Below, piece after piece: positions 8,427-17,512 of a stretch of 64,000 bases of DNA (within the stretch, counting starts at the first letter, position 1; each line of letters starts with the position of its first letter). Position numbers and translations under genes: made by a program. The notes beneath the pieces are model-generated. The model did no database searches. It was not told the DNA's origin and was given only the letters and a program-made list of their open reading frames with translations. Source of the DNA: Pseudophaeobacter profundi (GTDB lineage: Bacteria > Pseudomonadota > Alphaproteobacteria > Rhodobacterales > Rhodobacteraceae). The stretch covers positions 62,001 to 126,000 of the forward strand of contig NZ_JARJEF010000005.1 of NCBI RefSeq assembly GCF_029697505.1, in the 5' to 3' direction.

Positions 8427-10337
8427 CTAGGGGCGGCGGCGAAGTTGGGCTTCAATACTCAGTAAGGTGGCTATCCGTTGCCCCTCTCCAGGGTCAAGGG
8501 GGCTTTGGGTTCGTGTCAGGCCGCGGCGCAGGGCTGCCCAGACCGCGGTGAGGCATAAGAGACCCAGTTTCAGGCGAGGCAGGGGGGCGCGGATCTGTGC
8601 CATGCGCTGCCGCAGGGCGCGCGCAAAGAGACGCCGTTGCCAGCCTTGGGGCAGTTTGCTGGACAGACCAGCCGCCTGCAACCGGGCAGTCAGTTGATCA
8701 AGCGAGCGCACAAAGGCAGCGGCCGCCCGGCCCGGGGCATACTGTGCCAGCGCCGCGTCAGACTGGTTCACATCGCAGCCGGACTGCGAAAAATACAGCG
8801 CTTTTGGTGCCAAAAGCGCCGCCTCAAGGGCCAGTTGCCATCCCGGCAAGGCACCAATGCCAAAGCCAAGCCCGGCCTCGATCAGAAAGGAACGGCGATA
8901 AAGCTTTGGCGAAATCTGGCCATCCAGGGCCAGGGCAAGTTCGGGGGAATACGTAAAATCAGCGGCGGCCAGCGGCTGCAGGATCTGCGCATCGTCGCAA
9001 TAGATGGCGGCATGATAGGTCTCGCCCTCTAGTCCCAAGCGATAGGCTGAAACGGCAAAATCTGCCTCTGCTGTCAGCATTCCATCCACCCAGTCGTGCA
9101 GGGCCATTTCACCCAATGCATCCCCTGGCACAAGGAAGTTGAGATAGCGGCCGCGTGCCGCCGACAGCCCGGCCGCGCAAGCGGCGGCGATCCCTGCCTC
9201 AGCGTGGCGCAGAACGCGCGCTTCTGGGTGGTCCGCCGCAAGGAGACTTGCCTGGGTTTCCGCCTGCTGGCTGTTGCACAGGATCAGGATCTCCCGCCCT
9301 GGTGCGCCCTGTTGTGCCAGCGCGTTCAGGCTGATTTTCAGCAGATCCGTATCGCCGCCGGACCAGGGCAGCACCACGCTCAGCGGTAGGGTGCCAGTCA
9401 TTTCGAGACCCCAGGCCGCTGATATATGCGGGTCCCAGTCCGGGCAATAGCGCAGCCCGTGGCGGTCTAGATACCTGATGCAGGCGTCGGCATAACGGGC
9501 GCGGCGTTCGGGCGCGCGCAGGGCAGTGCTGCGTTCAAACAGCAGGCGGCTGGCGATCTGTTCAAAGGCGGCATCAGCATCAGCGCGTGGTGCGGTGGCC
9601 ATAAGGGCCTTGATGCGATCCAGCACCGGGAATTGTTCAAAAACCCGGTCGCTGTCGCTGCCGGTTATCTGCCCCTCGCGGGCGCGGGTCTGCAGGTAGA
9701 GCGGCGCTTCGATATGCAGCAGGTGATCGCTGCGCGCGGCGGCCTGATAATAGAATTCGTGATCCTCGAACCAGGTCCCTTCACGAAAGCGCAGATCCGC
9801 GATCAAGCTGCGGCGGTACAATTTGTTCCAGGCCGAAGGAAAGTGGACAATCGCCTGCTGCCAGGTGGTCAGCGGGTAGGTTCTGCGCTGGCCAGAGCTG
9901 TGCCGCGCGGCCTGGCCGTGAATGGCGGAATGGTCACTGTGACTGCCATCGGGAAAGCAAAAGCGAATGCCGCAGGACACCCAGTCAGCGCCTGTGTCCT
10001 CAAGCGCCTGCCACAGCTGCGACAGATAGTCGGGGGCCAGTTGGTCATCGCTGTCGAGAAAGGCAATGTAATCTGCCTGTGCCAGATCCAGCCCGGTGTT
10101 GCGCGCCCCCGACAACCCCTTGTTGGACTGTTGCACCAGTCGAAAACGCGGGTCCTGTGCGATGGCCTTGCGCGCCACATCAGCACTGTTGTCAGTGGAG
10201 CCGTCGTCGATCACTAGGGCTTCGAAATCGCACAGGTCTTGCGCCTGAAGGCTGCGGATGCAGGCCGCAACATGGTCTTTGACGTTGTAGACCGGCAGGA
10301 TGACCGAAATCAGCGGCTTTGGCGTGGGGCTTGGCAT
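8427..10337 (-). CDS. Glycosyltransferase family 2 protein with a second, degenerate GT-A half
   Basis: 636 residues. Residues 8-230 are a classic GT2 domain: ISVILPVYNV, VIDDGSTDNS, NKGLSGARNTGLDLA and the metal-binding DSDD at 95-98, with WFEDHEF near 190. Residues 319-500 repeat the pattern (LPLSVVLPWSGG, AGIAAACAAGLSAARGRYLNFL) but the DXD position reads VPGD, so the second half is probably non-catalytic. No membrane segments, hence cytoplasmic or peripheral. Transcribed with the giant glycosyltransferase 44 bases downstream. Donor and acceptor unknown. Confidence 0.88.
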   Translation of the reverse strand: MPSPTPKPLISVILPVYNVKDHVAACIRSLQAQDLCDFEALVIDDGSTDNSADVARKAIAQDPRFRLVQQSNKGLSGARNTGLDLAQADYIAFLDSDDQLAPDYLSQLWQALEDTGADWVSCGIRFCFPDGSHSDHSAIHGQAARHSSGQRRTYPLTTWQQAIVHFPSAWNKLYRRSLIADLRFREGTWFEDHEFYYQAAARSDHLLHIEAPLYLQTRAREGQITGSDSDRVFEQFPVLDRIKALMATAPRADADAAFEQIASRLLFERSTALRAPERRARYADACIRYLDRHGLRYCPDWDPHISAAWGLEMTGTLPLSVVLPWSGGDTDLLKISLNALAQQGAPGREILILCNSQQAETQASLLAADHPEARVLRHAEAGIAAACAAGLSAARGRYLNFLVPGDALGEMALHDWVDGMLTAEADFAVSAYRLGLEGETYHAAIYCDDAQILQPLAAADFTYSPELALALDGQISPKLYRRSFLIEAGLGFGIGALPGWQLALEAALLAPKALYFSQSGCDVNQSDAALAQYAPGRAAAAFVRSLDQLTARLQAAGLSSKLPQGWQRRLFARALRQRMAQIRAPLPRLKLGLLCLTAVWAALRRGLTRTQSPLDPGEGQRIATLLSIEAQLRRRP

Positions 10338-10480
10338 TCAGCGGGCGATCTTTTCAAAAGGACCAGGGGAAACCTAGAAACTGTTCTCGTATAGCAAAGG
10401 CTGGGGGGCTGTCATCACCCCTGTGCCAACCTGGGCAGAGACTTGCTGCGTGCAGGGCAGGTTGGCGTCAAAATAGGCAA

Positions 10481-10512
10481 CCCCAAAAGAAAAGAGGGCG
10501 TTGCCGCCCTCT
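10481..10512 (-). terminator. Rho-independent terminator after leuB
   Basis: On the minus strand an 8-bp stem (10493-10500 with 10505-10512, GAGGGCG-type arms) with a 4-base loop is followed by a T-rich run (complement of aaaagaaaa). It lies 48 bases past the leuB stop. Confidence 0.85.
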
Positions 10513-10559
10513 TGCCATGTCTTGCTGCGCCGTTCTGCCCGATTGGGACGGCGTTTGAT

Positions 10560-11663
10560 TTACAGGCCGGCCTGAAGTGCGGCCACCACGGCATCGCCCA
10601 TCTCGCTGGTCGAGATCGGATCAACACCTTCTTCGCCCAGCAGGTCTGCGGTGCGCGCGCCATCGGCCAGCACTTTTTCAATGGCGCCTTCCAGCCGGTC
10701 GGCCTCATCACCCATGTCAAAGCTGTAGCGCAGCGCCATGGCAAAGCTGAGGATACAGGCGATGGGGTTGGCTTTGCCCTGGCCTGCGATATCAGGCGCG
10801 GATCCGTGTACGGGTTCATACATCGCCTTGGGGCGGCCATTGGCCATGGGGGCGCCAAGGCTTGCAGAAGGCAACATGCCCAGGCTGCCGGTCAGCATCG
10901 CGGCGCAGTCGGACAGGATATCGCCAAACAGGTTGTCGGTCAGGATCACGTCGAATTGCTTGGGGGCCCGCACCAGCTGCATGGCACCGTTATCGGCATA
11001 CATATGCGACAGCTCAACCTCGGGGTAGTCCTGGCCGACGCGGGTGGTGACCTCGCGCCACAGGATTCCGCTCTCCATCACATTGGCCTTCTCCATAGAG
11101 CAGACCTTCTTGTTGCGGCGCATTGCCAGTTCAAAGGCAGAGCGGGCAGCGCGTTCGATTTCGGACTCGGTGTAGCGCTGGGTGTTGATGCCGACGCGTT
11201 CGTTGCCTTCTTCAAAGATACCACGGGGTTCGCCAAAATAGACGCCCGAGGTCAGTTCGCGCAGGATCATGATGTCGAGACCGGCAACGATGTCACGCTT
11301 GAGCGAGGAGAAATCCGCCAGCGCGTCAAAGCACTGCGCCGGGCGCAGGTTGGCGTAGAGATCCATTTCCTTGCGCAGGCGCAGCAGGCCGCGTTCGGGT
11401 TTGACGCTGAAATCCAGATTGTCATAGGCCGGGCCGCCAACCGCGCCAAGCAGAACCGCGTCGACCTCTTGCGCCTTGGCCATGGTCGCATCCGCGAGGG
11501 GCACACCGTGCTTGTCATAGGCGGCACCGCCGACCAGATCTTCGCTCACATCGAACTGAATGCCGCGGGCCTCACCAAACCAGGTGATGACTTTGCGTAC
11601 CTCGGTCATGACCTCGGGGCCGATGCCGTCGCCGGGCAGAATCAGAATCGATGGATTGGACAT
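10560..11663 (-). CDS. leuB: 3-isopropylmalate dehydrogenase
   Basis: 367 residues, usual length. Oxidatively decarboxylates 3-isopropylmalate with NAD to 2-ketoisocaproate in leucine synthesis. Visible family motifs: [11 protein letters not shown] at the N-terminus, [17 protein letters not shown] (substrate arginines), and NLFGDILSD plus [14 protein letters not shown] near the C-terminus (metal and NAD sites). Clear RBS (aggaggc) 7 bases before the ATG. Transcribed alone, with its own terminator; leuC and leuD are about 5 kb away on the same strand. Confidence 0.97.
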   Translation of the reverse strand: MSNPSILILPGDGIGPEVMTEVRKVITWFGEARGIQFDVSEDLVGGAAYDKHGVPLADATMAKAQEVDAVLLGAVGGPAYDNLDFSVKPERGLLRLRKEMDLYANLRPAQCFDALADFSSLKRDIVAGLDIMILRELTSGVYFGEPRGIFEEGNERVGINTQRYTESEIERAARSAFELAMRRNKKVCSMEKANVMESGILWREVTTRVGQDYPEVELSHMYADNGAMQLVRAPKQFDVILTDNLFGDILSDCAAMLTGSLGMLPSASLGAPMANGRPKAMYEPVHGSAPDIAGQGKANPIACILSFAMALRYSFDMGDEADRLEGAIEKVLADGARTADLLGEEGVDPISTSEMGDAVVAALQAGL

Positions 11664-11694
11664 GTGTGCCTCCTAAAAATCAGTTGGGAGTGGC

Positions 11695-12645
11695 CTACCT
11701 CTCTGGGGCTGCGGGGTCAATAACGGGGGGCGTTTCGGGGGGCTGAGGTGTTGATTTTTTGGTGTTTTGCAACGCCTTTGCCAATAGGGACCAGACCCGC
11801 CGGATGCGGGGCGTTTCCCGCATCGCGCGGTGGGTGGTCAGCCAGACCGGCAGGGGCGGGATGTCAACGCCAAGGGTGAGCTCTTCGATGCCGGGATCGG
11901 CGCGGGCAACGGCAGTTTGGCAAAACCCGATGCCGCAGCCCGCCCGCACCAATTGCCAATAGGTTGCCTGATTGTCACAGCGCAGGGCAAAGGCGGTGCG
12001 CTCGACCTGCCAGCCCAGGGCCTGCATGCTGCGCAGGATCAGATCGTTGCTGTCGTAGCCCACCAGATCATGCTGCCACAGGTCCTGGGCGTTTTTCGGA
12101 CGACCCCGCCTGTCGAGGTAGGATTTGGCAGCAAAGATCCCCAGCGGCAAATCGGTGACATGCTGGGTGATCACATCAAGCTGGCTGGGGCGGTACATGC
12201 GCAGGGCAATGTCGGCGGCGCGATACAGCAGGTTCTCGCTGGCATCTGTCGGCACCAGTTCCAGCTCTATCTGTGGCTCGGCGATGCGAATTTCAGCGAG
12301 GATGGGCGGCAGCAGGTAATGGGCGGCAAAGACGCTGGCGGTGATGCGGACCGTGCCGACCAGCGCTTCGGACTGGCCTGCCGCCTGCAGCGATAGGTGG
12401 TACATTTGTTGCTGCATCTCGCGTGCCATTGGCAGCAGGGCGGTGCCCGCAGATGATAGCCGCAATCCGCGGGGATGGCGTTCAAACAGCTGCTGGCTAA
12501 GCTGCGCCTCAAGGCTTTGTATATGGCGTCCTAATGTGGGCTGGCTGCGCCCCAACTGCTGCGCTGCCGCAGACAACGACCCGTGGTCTGCAACGGCAAG
12601 GAAGCTCTGGATTAGGGACCAATCGGTGAGTTTTGCGATATCCAT
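11695..12645 (-). CDS. LysR-family transcriptional regulator
   Basis: 316 residues. N-terminal winged helix: LIQSFLAVADHGSLSAAAQQLGRSQPTLGRHIQSLEAQL (residues 8-46), followed by the linker helix and a substrate-binding domain with GTVRITASVFAAHYLLPPILAEI and a late AGCGIGFCQTAVA. Proline-rich tail. Divergent from the NAD-binding protein at 12743 with a 97-base gap; a palindrome overlaps its own start codon, consistent with autorepression. It is the gene directly upstream of leuB on the same strand (31 bases), but a role in leucine control is not supported by anything in the sequence. Confidence 0.92.
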   Translation of the reverse strand: MDIAKLTDWSLIQSFLAVADHGSLSAAAQQLGRSQPTLGRHIQSLEAQLSQQLFERHPRGLRLSSAGTALLPMAREMQQQMYHLSLQAAGQSEALVGTVRITASVFAAHYLLPPILAEIRIAEPQIELELVPTDASENLLYRAADIALRMYRPSQLDVITQHVTDLPLGIFAAKSYLDRRGRPKNAQDLWQHDLVGYDSNDLILRSMQALGWQVERTAFALRCDNQATYWQLVRAGCGIGFCQTAVARADPGIEELTLGVDIPPLPVWLTTHRAMRETPRIRRVWSLLAKALQNTKKSTPQPPETPPVIDPAAPER

Positions 12646-12659
12646 TCAATAATGAATGG
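12642..12659. promoter_or_regulatory. Palindrome at LysR start, likely autoregulatory operator
   Basis: Arms CCATTCA and TGAATGG are perfectly complementary around a 4-base centre. It overlaps the LysR start codon. A further half site (ATGAATGGG) lies at about 12693, nearer the divergent gene. Confidence 0.5.
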
Positions 12660-12742
12660 CAGATCAGAATTTTTTGGCAATATTTAGTTTTTTATGAATG
12701 GGAGAAAGTGCCTGCAGGAGATCTTAAACAGGAGACAAGCGG

Positions 12743-13651
12743 ATGACACAGGTTGCACTCATACTAGGGGCCTCGGGCCGGTTTGGCCGATCAGCGGCCG
12801 AGGCTTTTGCGCGGGCTGGCTGGCAGGTGCGGCGCTTTCAGCGCGGGACGCAGGATCTGGCCGAGGCCGCAAGCGGCGCGCAGGTTATCGTCAGTTGCTG
12901 GAACCCGGCCTACCCGGATTGGGCGGCGCAGGTGCCGGAACTGCATCGGCAGGTGATCGCTGTTGCTGAAGCCAGCGGCGCTACGGTGATTGTGCCGGGC
13001 AATGTCTATGTGTTTGGGCCGCAGACACCGTCACCCTGGTGTGAAAACAGCTCGCATGCGGCGCAAAACCCGCTGGGGCGCATTCGCATTGAGATGGAGA
13101 AAGCCTACCGGGCCTCCAGCGCCCAGGTGATCGTGCTGCGAGCCGGGGATTATCTGGATACCGAAGCATCGGGGAATTGGTTCGATACCATGATCACCGC
13201 CAAGCTGCACAAAGGGAAATTCAGCTATCCCGGGCGGGCGGATATTGCCCATGCATGGGCCTATCTGCCGGATGTTGCCCGCGCCGCAGTTGGCCTGGCC
13301 GAAATCCGGGCCAACCTGCCACGCCATCTGGATGTGCCTTTTGCGGGCTATACCCTGTCGGGGCAAGAGATGCTGTCAGCGATCAACAGACATCTGCGTC
13401 ACCCGGCCCGGCTGCGGCAGATGTCCTGGCTGCCGTTGCAGCTGGCCCGCCCCTTCTGGCCCCTGGGGCGATGCCTGCTAGAGATGCGCTATCTATGGAA
13501 TACCCCGCACAGCCTGTCGGGGGGGCTGCTGCAACAGCTCTTGCCGGATTTCCGCGACACACCACTGCGACAGGCCCTGCCGCGTTGCCTGCCAGGGGGG
13601 CTCTTGTCGGATCAAGGGTCTACGGCAGTGTGCAAAGATCTGGTGGTTTGA
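12743..13651 (+). CDS. NAD(P)-binding Rossmann-fold / epimerase-like protein
   Basis: 302 residues, start supported by an aggagac RBS. The N-terminus has the dinucleotide site LGASGRFGRSAAEAFARAGW (GxxGxxG-type), and the VPGNVYVFGPQ strand and AYLPDVARAAVGLAE region are typical of NAD-dependent epimerase/dehydratase relatives. The active-site YxxxK is not evident (NPLGRIRIEMEKAYR lies near the place), so it may be an atypical SDR or a binding protein. Divergent from a LysR gene, its likely regulator. Substrate unknown. Confidence 0.75.
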   Translation: MTQVALILGASGRFGRSAAEAFARAGWQVRRFQRGTQDLAEAASGAQVIVSCWNPAYPDWAAQVPELHRQVIAVAEASGATVIVPGNVYVFGPQTPSPWCENSSHAAQNPLGRIRIEMEKAYRASSAQVIVLRAGDYLDTEASGNWFDTMITAKLHKGKFSYPGRADIAHAWAYLPDVARAAVGLAEIRANLPRHLDVPFAGYTLSGQEMLSAINRHLRHPARLRQMSWLPLQLARPFWPLGRCLLEMRYLWNTPHSLSGGLLQQLLPDFRDTPLRQALPRCLPGGLLSDQGSTAVCKDLVV

Positions 13652-13664
13652 CCCGGCAATTGGG

Positions 13665-14783
13665 CTAGTCCAAGGAGATATCAACCCAGACCAGCCTATG
13701 GCGGCTGGCCGTTGCGGCGGCAGAGACAGTGTCGTCCGGCCAGACCACTCCGGCACCAGTGACCTGCCAGTCGCGAGACGGCAGCAGGTAGTCCACCCGC
13801 ATGCGGCGTCCGTCGCCCCAATCGACGGTCTTTGTGCCCGCCTGTGATGAAGCCGGGCGCGGATCCTGCAGCCTGGGGTCTTGCAGCAGGGCGGCAATGG
13901 CCGCGCGGTTGCCATCGCCGGTGTCGGGATCCAGATTGGCCCCGCCAGCCAGCACAAAGGTCTGCGTCGGTGGTGGTCCAAGCGTTTCTGGCAACTGCCC
14001 ATCCAGGAACCGCTGCCAGAGGCGGATTTCATCAGCGTTGCGCAGCCCGTTGCGATCTTCGGGGCCATCAAACAGCGGCGGCGTGGCCTGAAAGCTGAGC
14101 AGGGTCAGCCGCGTCTGGGCATCCAGGGCAATTGGCAGCGCCCAATGCGCGGTCGAGGACAGGCGCTGAATGGCCTGGGCCTGGGGGGATGGAAAGGCGC
14201 TGCCATCAGGGTGACGTGGCAGGGTGGCACCAGGGATATCGCGCCACAATAGCGGCGTCAGATCTCTGATCTCCTCGGTTCGGATGGGGTATCTGGACAG
14301 CACGGCAATGCCGCCGCGTCCGGTGTAATTGCCATAGCCCTGGGAATCGCCAGCGCCGCCGCGCCGCTGATCGCCGTCCAGATCCAGCGGGGTGGCAAGG
14401 CCCGAATTGGGCTGCTGGGCAAAAAGATGGGGATAGGGCGCACCAGCCGCAGCGAGACGCTGCTCCAGCGCCTTGAGCGCCAGATTGTCATAATCCCAGT
14501 CGATCCCCTGCAGCGCCAGAATATCGGGCCGGGTGGCTGCGATGACGGTGACCACCGCCGCGATCTGGGCGTCCTCGCCCCGGTTGATATCGCGGAGCAG
14601 CAGGCCGGGGCCGGGGCGAGAGAGTTCTGTGTTGAAGGTTGCAATCCGCAGGCTGCCGGGAGCAGGCCCAGGTGCAGGGCCTGTTTGGGGGGTGGCCAGC
14701 AGCGTCAGGGGGGACAATAGGGGCAACAGGAGCAGCAGAAACCGCAGGACAGAGAGGGCGCTCTCTGCCGCGGGGCGCATCAC
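13665..14783 (-). CDS. Endonuclease/exonuclease/phosphatase-fold protein, exported or anchored, active site altered
   Basis: 372 residues. A hydrophobic N-terminus (VLRFLLLLLPLLSPLTLLA) looks like a signal peptide or anchor. The rest follows the EEP fold: LRIATFNTEL, PDILALQGIDWD, GGIAVLSRYPI, FVLAGGANLDPDTGDG, MRVDYLLPS and a C-terminal SRHRLVWVDI. Against the family consensus, the metal Glu (LQE) is Gly, the GD of GDxN reads GG, and the SDH pair reads SRH. Overlaps the upstream membrane-protein gene by four bases, so co-expressed. Nuclease/phosphatase activity is doubtful. Confidence 0.78.
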   Translation of the reverse strand: MMRPAAESALSVLRFLLLLLPLLSPLTLLATPQTGPAPGPAPGSLRIATFNTELSRPGPGLLLRDINRGEDAQIAAVVTVIAATRPDILALQGIDWDYDNLALKALEQRLAAAGAPYPHLFAQQPNSGLATPLDLDGDQRRGGAGDSQGYGNYTGRGGIAVLSRYPIRTEEIRDLTPLLWRDIPGATLPRHPDGSAFPSPQAQAIQRLSSTAHWALPIALDAQTRLTLLSFQATPPLFDGPEDRNGLRNADEIRLWQRFLDGQLPETLGPPPTQTFVLAGGANLDPDTGDGNRAAIAALLQDPRLQDPRPASSQAGTKTVDWGDGRRMRVDYLLPSRDWQVTGAGVVWPDDTVSAAATASRHRLVWVDISLD

Positions 14784-15613
14784 ACGGCCTGCAGAGCTTC
14801 GGCGTGGGCATAGGCCGCCCGTCGTTTCTGCGCGATCAGTTCTGCAACACGTAGAAAGGCCAGGCCGCGCATGATCATCGACACAGGGACAAAGGCCCAG
14901 GCGGCAACCAGCCAGATCAGCATTTGCGGTGCCGTCAGATGCGTGACATCAATAAGGCCGGACATCAGCTTGATGCAGGCCGGAATGGCAAAGGGCAGCA
15001 AGATCCCAATGATAATATTGATGCGGCCATCGCGCTGCAGCCGGGCAACCACATCGCCGCCCGTGGTCGGGTCAAACAGTGGCAGGTTCACCCAGACGTT
15101 GAAGGCCCCATTGGCAACGGGCCAGTTGCCCAGACGGATGGCCAGCACAAAGCCCAATACCGCCAACCCGGCGACGAGATAGGCAATGCTGGCGGCGCTG
15201 CGCATCAGCTGCTGGGTCTCGCTCGCGGTGTCCAGCGGCAGCATCAGGACGATCAACTGCACCGGGGAATAGCTGAAATCCAGCGCCGCGCCCAGGTGGG
15301 TTCCGAAGGTATGCACCAGTGCGGTCAACCCGGTGGGGTCCAGTGGGTGGCGGGTCAGCAGGCTTAGCAGGCCGACCATGGCAAAGGCTGCGATATAGCG
15401 CATCCGGTTCAAGGGTGGTGCTTCGCGGAATTCTACAAAGCTGGGATAATTGGAAAAATACTCGGCAAAGGTCAAAGCTCCGCCCAGGATCGCCATCAGG
15501 GCGATGATCTCTGGAGATTCTGTGGCAGAAACCGGCAAGAGCAGCGATGGCATTACAATCAGCAATGCAACCAATACCCCGCGAGTTGCTGCGCCTGTTA
15601 TGCGAGCAAACAC
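14780..15613 (-). CDS. Multispanning membrane protein of unknown function
   Basis: 277 residues with about six or seven hydrophobic segments (for example GVLVALLIVMPSLLLPV, IAYLVAGLAVLGFVLAIRLG, LIWLVAAWAFVPVSMIM). The N-terminus could be an uncleaved signal. A soluble stretch mentions NVWVNLPLFDPTTGGDVVARLQRDGRIN. I recognise no named family. It overlaps the following EEP-fold gene by 4 bases, so the two probably form one membrane/periplasm unit. Confidence 0.75.
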   Translation of the reverse strand: MFARITGAATRGVLVALLIVMPSLLLPVSATESPEIIALMAILGGALTFAEYFSNYPSFVEFREAPPLNRMRYIAAFAMVGLLSLLTRHPLDPTGLTALVHTFGTHLGAALDFSYSPVQLIVLMLPLDTASETQQLMRSAASIAYLVAGLAVLGFVLAIRLGNWPVANGAFNVWVNLPLFDPTTGGDVVARLQRDGRINIIIGILLPFAIPACIKLMSGLIDVTHLTAPQMLIWLVAAWAFVPVSMIMRGLAFLRVAELIAQKRRAAYAHAEALQAV

Positions 15614-16003
15614 TGCTTATTTTCCCTTTCAAACTGGACTGGACGGTACTTTGCCGTGCCTTTGTTCCAACTTGATGCACTCTGAACCTCAGAATGCGCG
15701 CCTCAATTTCGCCCCATTTGTGCATGGATTGGCCGCAGGGCTCAAGTTTGCATTGGTGCAAAATTCACTTTCACCGCGCAGACCCCCTGGTCTGGTGCCG
15801 GAATGCATCAATATTCCCCCATCGAAACAGTGGGTTTTGATATGGTTACTATATGTGGTGTCTGTTGTGCCGTCATAACCAAGCCCATTGGCGCGGCTGG
15901 CGGCGGTGGTGAAATGCGGCAGCTTTGTGTCAAATTTGCCTGAATAGGGTGGAAACATCAGCTGGGATTGGGATCAGGCGCGCTGACGGCGGGAGCGGCT
16001 TGG
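15614..16003. other. Gene-free interval upstream of the membrane-protein gene
   Basis: About 390 bases with no convincing coding frame: frames seen here lack RBS and family features. It must hold the promoter of the minus-strand membrane-protein pair, but no strong -35/-10 pair stands out. Confidence 0.4.
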
Positions 16004-16039
16004 CGCAAAAAACCCGCCCCAGAATACTGGGGCGGGTTT
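16004..16039 (-). terminator. Rho-independent terminator of the leuC-hydrolase-leuD operon
   Basis: Twelve-bp perfect stem (16010-16021 with 16028-16039), 6-base loop, followed on the minus strand by a run of Ts. Located 65 bases past the leuD stop. Confidence 0.9.
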
Positions 16040-16103
16040 GGCCTGTGTTGTCGGGGCAGGGGGGCAGGACCGGTTCATTAGGCCCGGTGCCTGCTTGCCG
16101 CCC

Positions 16104-16709
16104 TTAGACCCAGGGGCGTTCCTGGGCCATCTTGCCTTCATAGCTCTGGACTGCCGCCTGCTTTTGCAGGGTCTGGCCGATGTCATCCAGGCCTTCCAGC
16201 AGGCACTGCTTTTTAAAGGCGTCGACGTCAAACTTGATGACTTCACCATCGGAGGTGGTGATTTCCTGGGCTTCCAGATCAACCGTCATGCGGGCGTTTT
16301 CGCCGCGCTCCGCATCTGCCATCAGCAGGTCGACCTGCTCTTGTGGCAGAACGATCGGCAGGATGCCGTTCTTGAAGCAGTTGCTGAAGAAGATATCGGC
16401 GAAGGAGGTAGAGACCACACATTTGATACCAAAATCCGCAATTGCCCAAGGGGCGTGTTCGCGCGAAGAGCCGCAGCCGAAGTTGTCACCTGCAACGAGG
16501 ATTTCTGCGTTGCGATACTGCGGTTTGTTCAGCACGAAATCGGGAATTTCCGATCCATCACGATTGTAGCGCATCTCATCGAATAGATTCTTGCCAAAGC
16601 CGGTGCGCTGAATGCTTTTCAGAAACACCTTGGGAATAATCATGTCGGTGTCGATGTTGACCAAAGGCATAGGTGCGGCGATGCCGGTGAGTTTTTGAAA
16701 CTTTTCCAT
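16104..16709 (-). CDS. leuD: 3-isopropylmalate dehydratase small subunit
   Basis: 201 residues, normal size. Partner of LeuC: the two convert 2-isopropylmalate to 3-isopropylmalate. The swivelling-domain signature is present: [16 protein letters not shown] near the start and [16 protein letters not shown] (about residues 75-90). An intervening hydrolase gene (16757-17512) separates it from leuC, but all three read in the same direction with short gaps, and the terminator follows leuD. Confidence 0.97.
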   Translation of the reverse strand: MEKFQKLTGIAAPMPLVNIDTDMIIPKVFLKSIQRTGFGKNLFDEMRYNRDGSEIPDFVLNKPQYRNAEILVAGDNFGCGSSREHAPWAIADFGIKCVVSTSFADIFFSNCFKNGILPIVLPQEQVDLLMADAERGENARMTVDLEAQEITTSDGEVIKFDVDAFKKQCLLEGLDDIGQTLQKQAAVQSYEGKMAQERPWV

Positions 16710-16756
16710 TTTCAGTCCTGCGGTTTTTGCGCGTGCAGTCGGCGACGGCGCAATTT

Positions 16757-17512
16757 TTAGGTTGAAGGAATAAAGGCACTTGGGCGTTGAAGGCTCTCTG
16801 GGTCGATCCTGGGCCGAGATAGGAGTAGGCGAATTATCTCGTCCTGGAACCAGTCTGGTGTGATGGTGCCAGACAAAGCCGATCTTACCAGAGTGTCCAA
16901 CAGTCCGTGTGCTTTTAGGATGCGAGGTATGATGTGTTTTTCGATTGGGAGCTGAAAAATCTCGATGTTGTCGCTTTGTGGCAGCAGGTCGAGATGTTTG
17001 ATGTCCTGTGCTACTGTCCCGGTGAAGGCAATATATTTTGTCTGATCGACCAGATGCCCAGCAACGCAGCTGTAATCCCAGCGACGTAAGCCCGGCAGGT
17101 AATTGTCCAAGCGCCCTTCCCAGGGGAGCGCGGAAAAATTCGTGTCGATTTGAGGAACAAAGGCCACAGCATGGCGGACATCAAAGAAGCGCGGAGCAAG
17201 GAAGGCGAGAAAGCCGCCCATGGAATTGCCCAGCGTATCTACCTTTTTGCCTGTCGTGAACGGAGCGATTTCCCGGAGAAGCAGATCAAAGTTGATCTTG
17301 CTTCCCCAGGATTTCTGCAAATCATCGACAAAAAGAATGTCGTCATAGCCCGTGCCTGCAGCAAAGAATTCTGGCTTTTGGACCTCAATGCCACCGAGAT
17401 GGTGACCAATACTGGTGAAGGAAATGAGGGTTTGCCCAGTGGCGCCAGAATTCCGGCGACAATGAGACACCCGCAGCCTGCCATCAGTAAAGATCACCTC
17501 GATTGGCAACAT
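16757..17512 (-). CDS. Alpha/beta-hydrolase-like protein inside the leuC-leuD operon
   Basis: 251 residues. The nucleophile elbow [12 protein letters not shown] (G-x-S-x-G) sits near residue 95 after a [14 protein letters not shown] stretch, matching an alpha/beta-hydrolase order; a late [12 protein letters not shown] may supply the His. Start overlaps the leuC stop by one base (TAATG), so translation is coupled. No signal peptide; cytoplasmic. Function unknown; a link to leucine metabolism is suggested only by position. It could also be a late insertion into the operon that kept reading-through. Confidence 0.7.
   Translation of the reverse strand: MLPIEVIFTDGRLRVSHCRRNSGATGQTLISFTSIGHHLGGIEVQKPEFFAAGTGYDDILFVDDLQKSWGSKINFDLLLREIAPFTTGKKVDTLGNSMGGFLAFLAPRFFDVRHAVAFVPQIDTNFSALPWEGRLDNYLPGLRRWDYSCVAGHLVDQTKYIAFTGTVAQDIKHLDLLPQSDNIEIFQLPIEKHIIPRILKAHGLLDTLVRSALSGTITPDWFQDEIIRLLLSRPRIDPESLQRPSAFIPST

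Noticed and set aside
10443-11723. A 426-codon plus-strand frame over leuB
   Set aside because: It is the shadow of leuB, with no recognisable domain.
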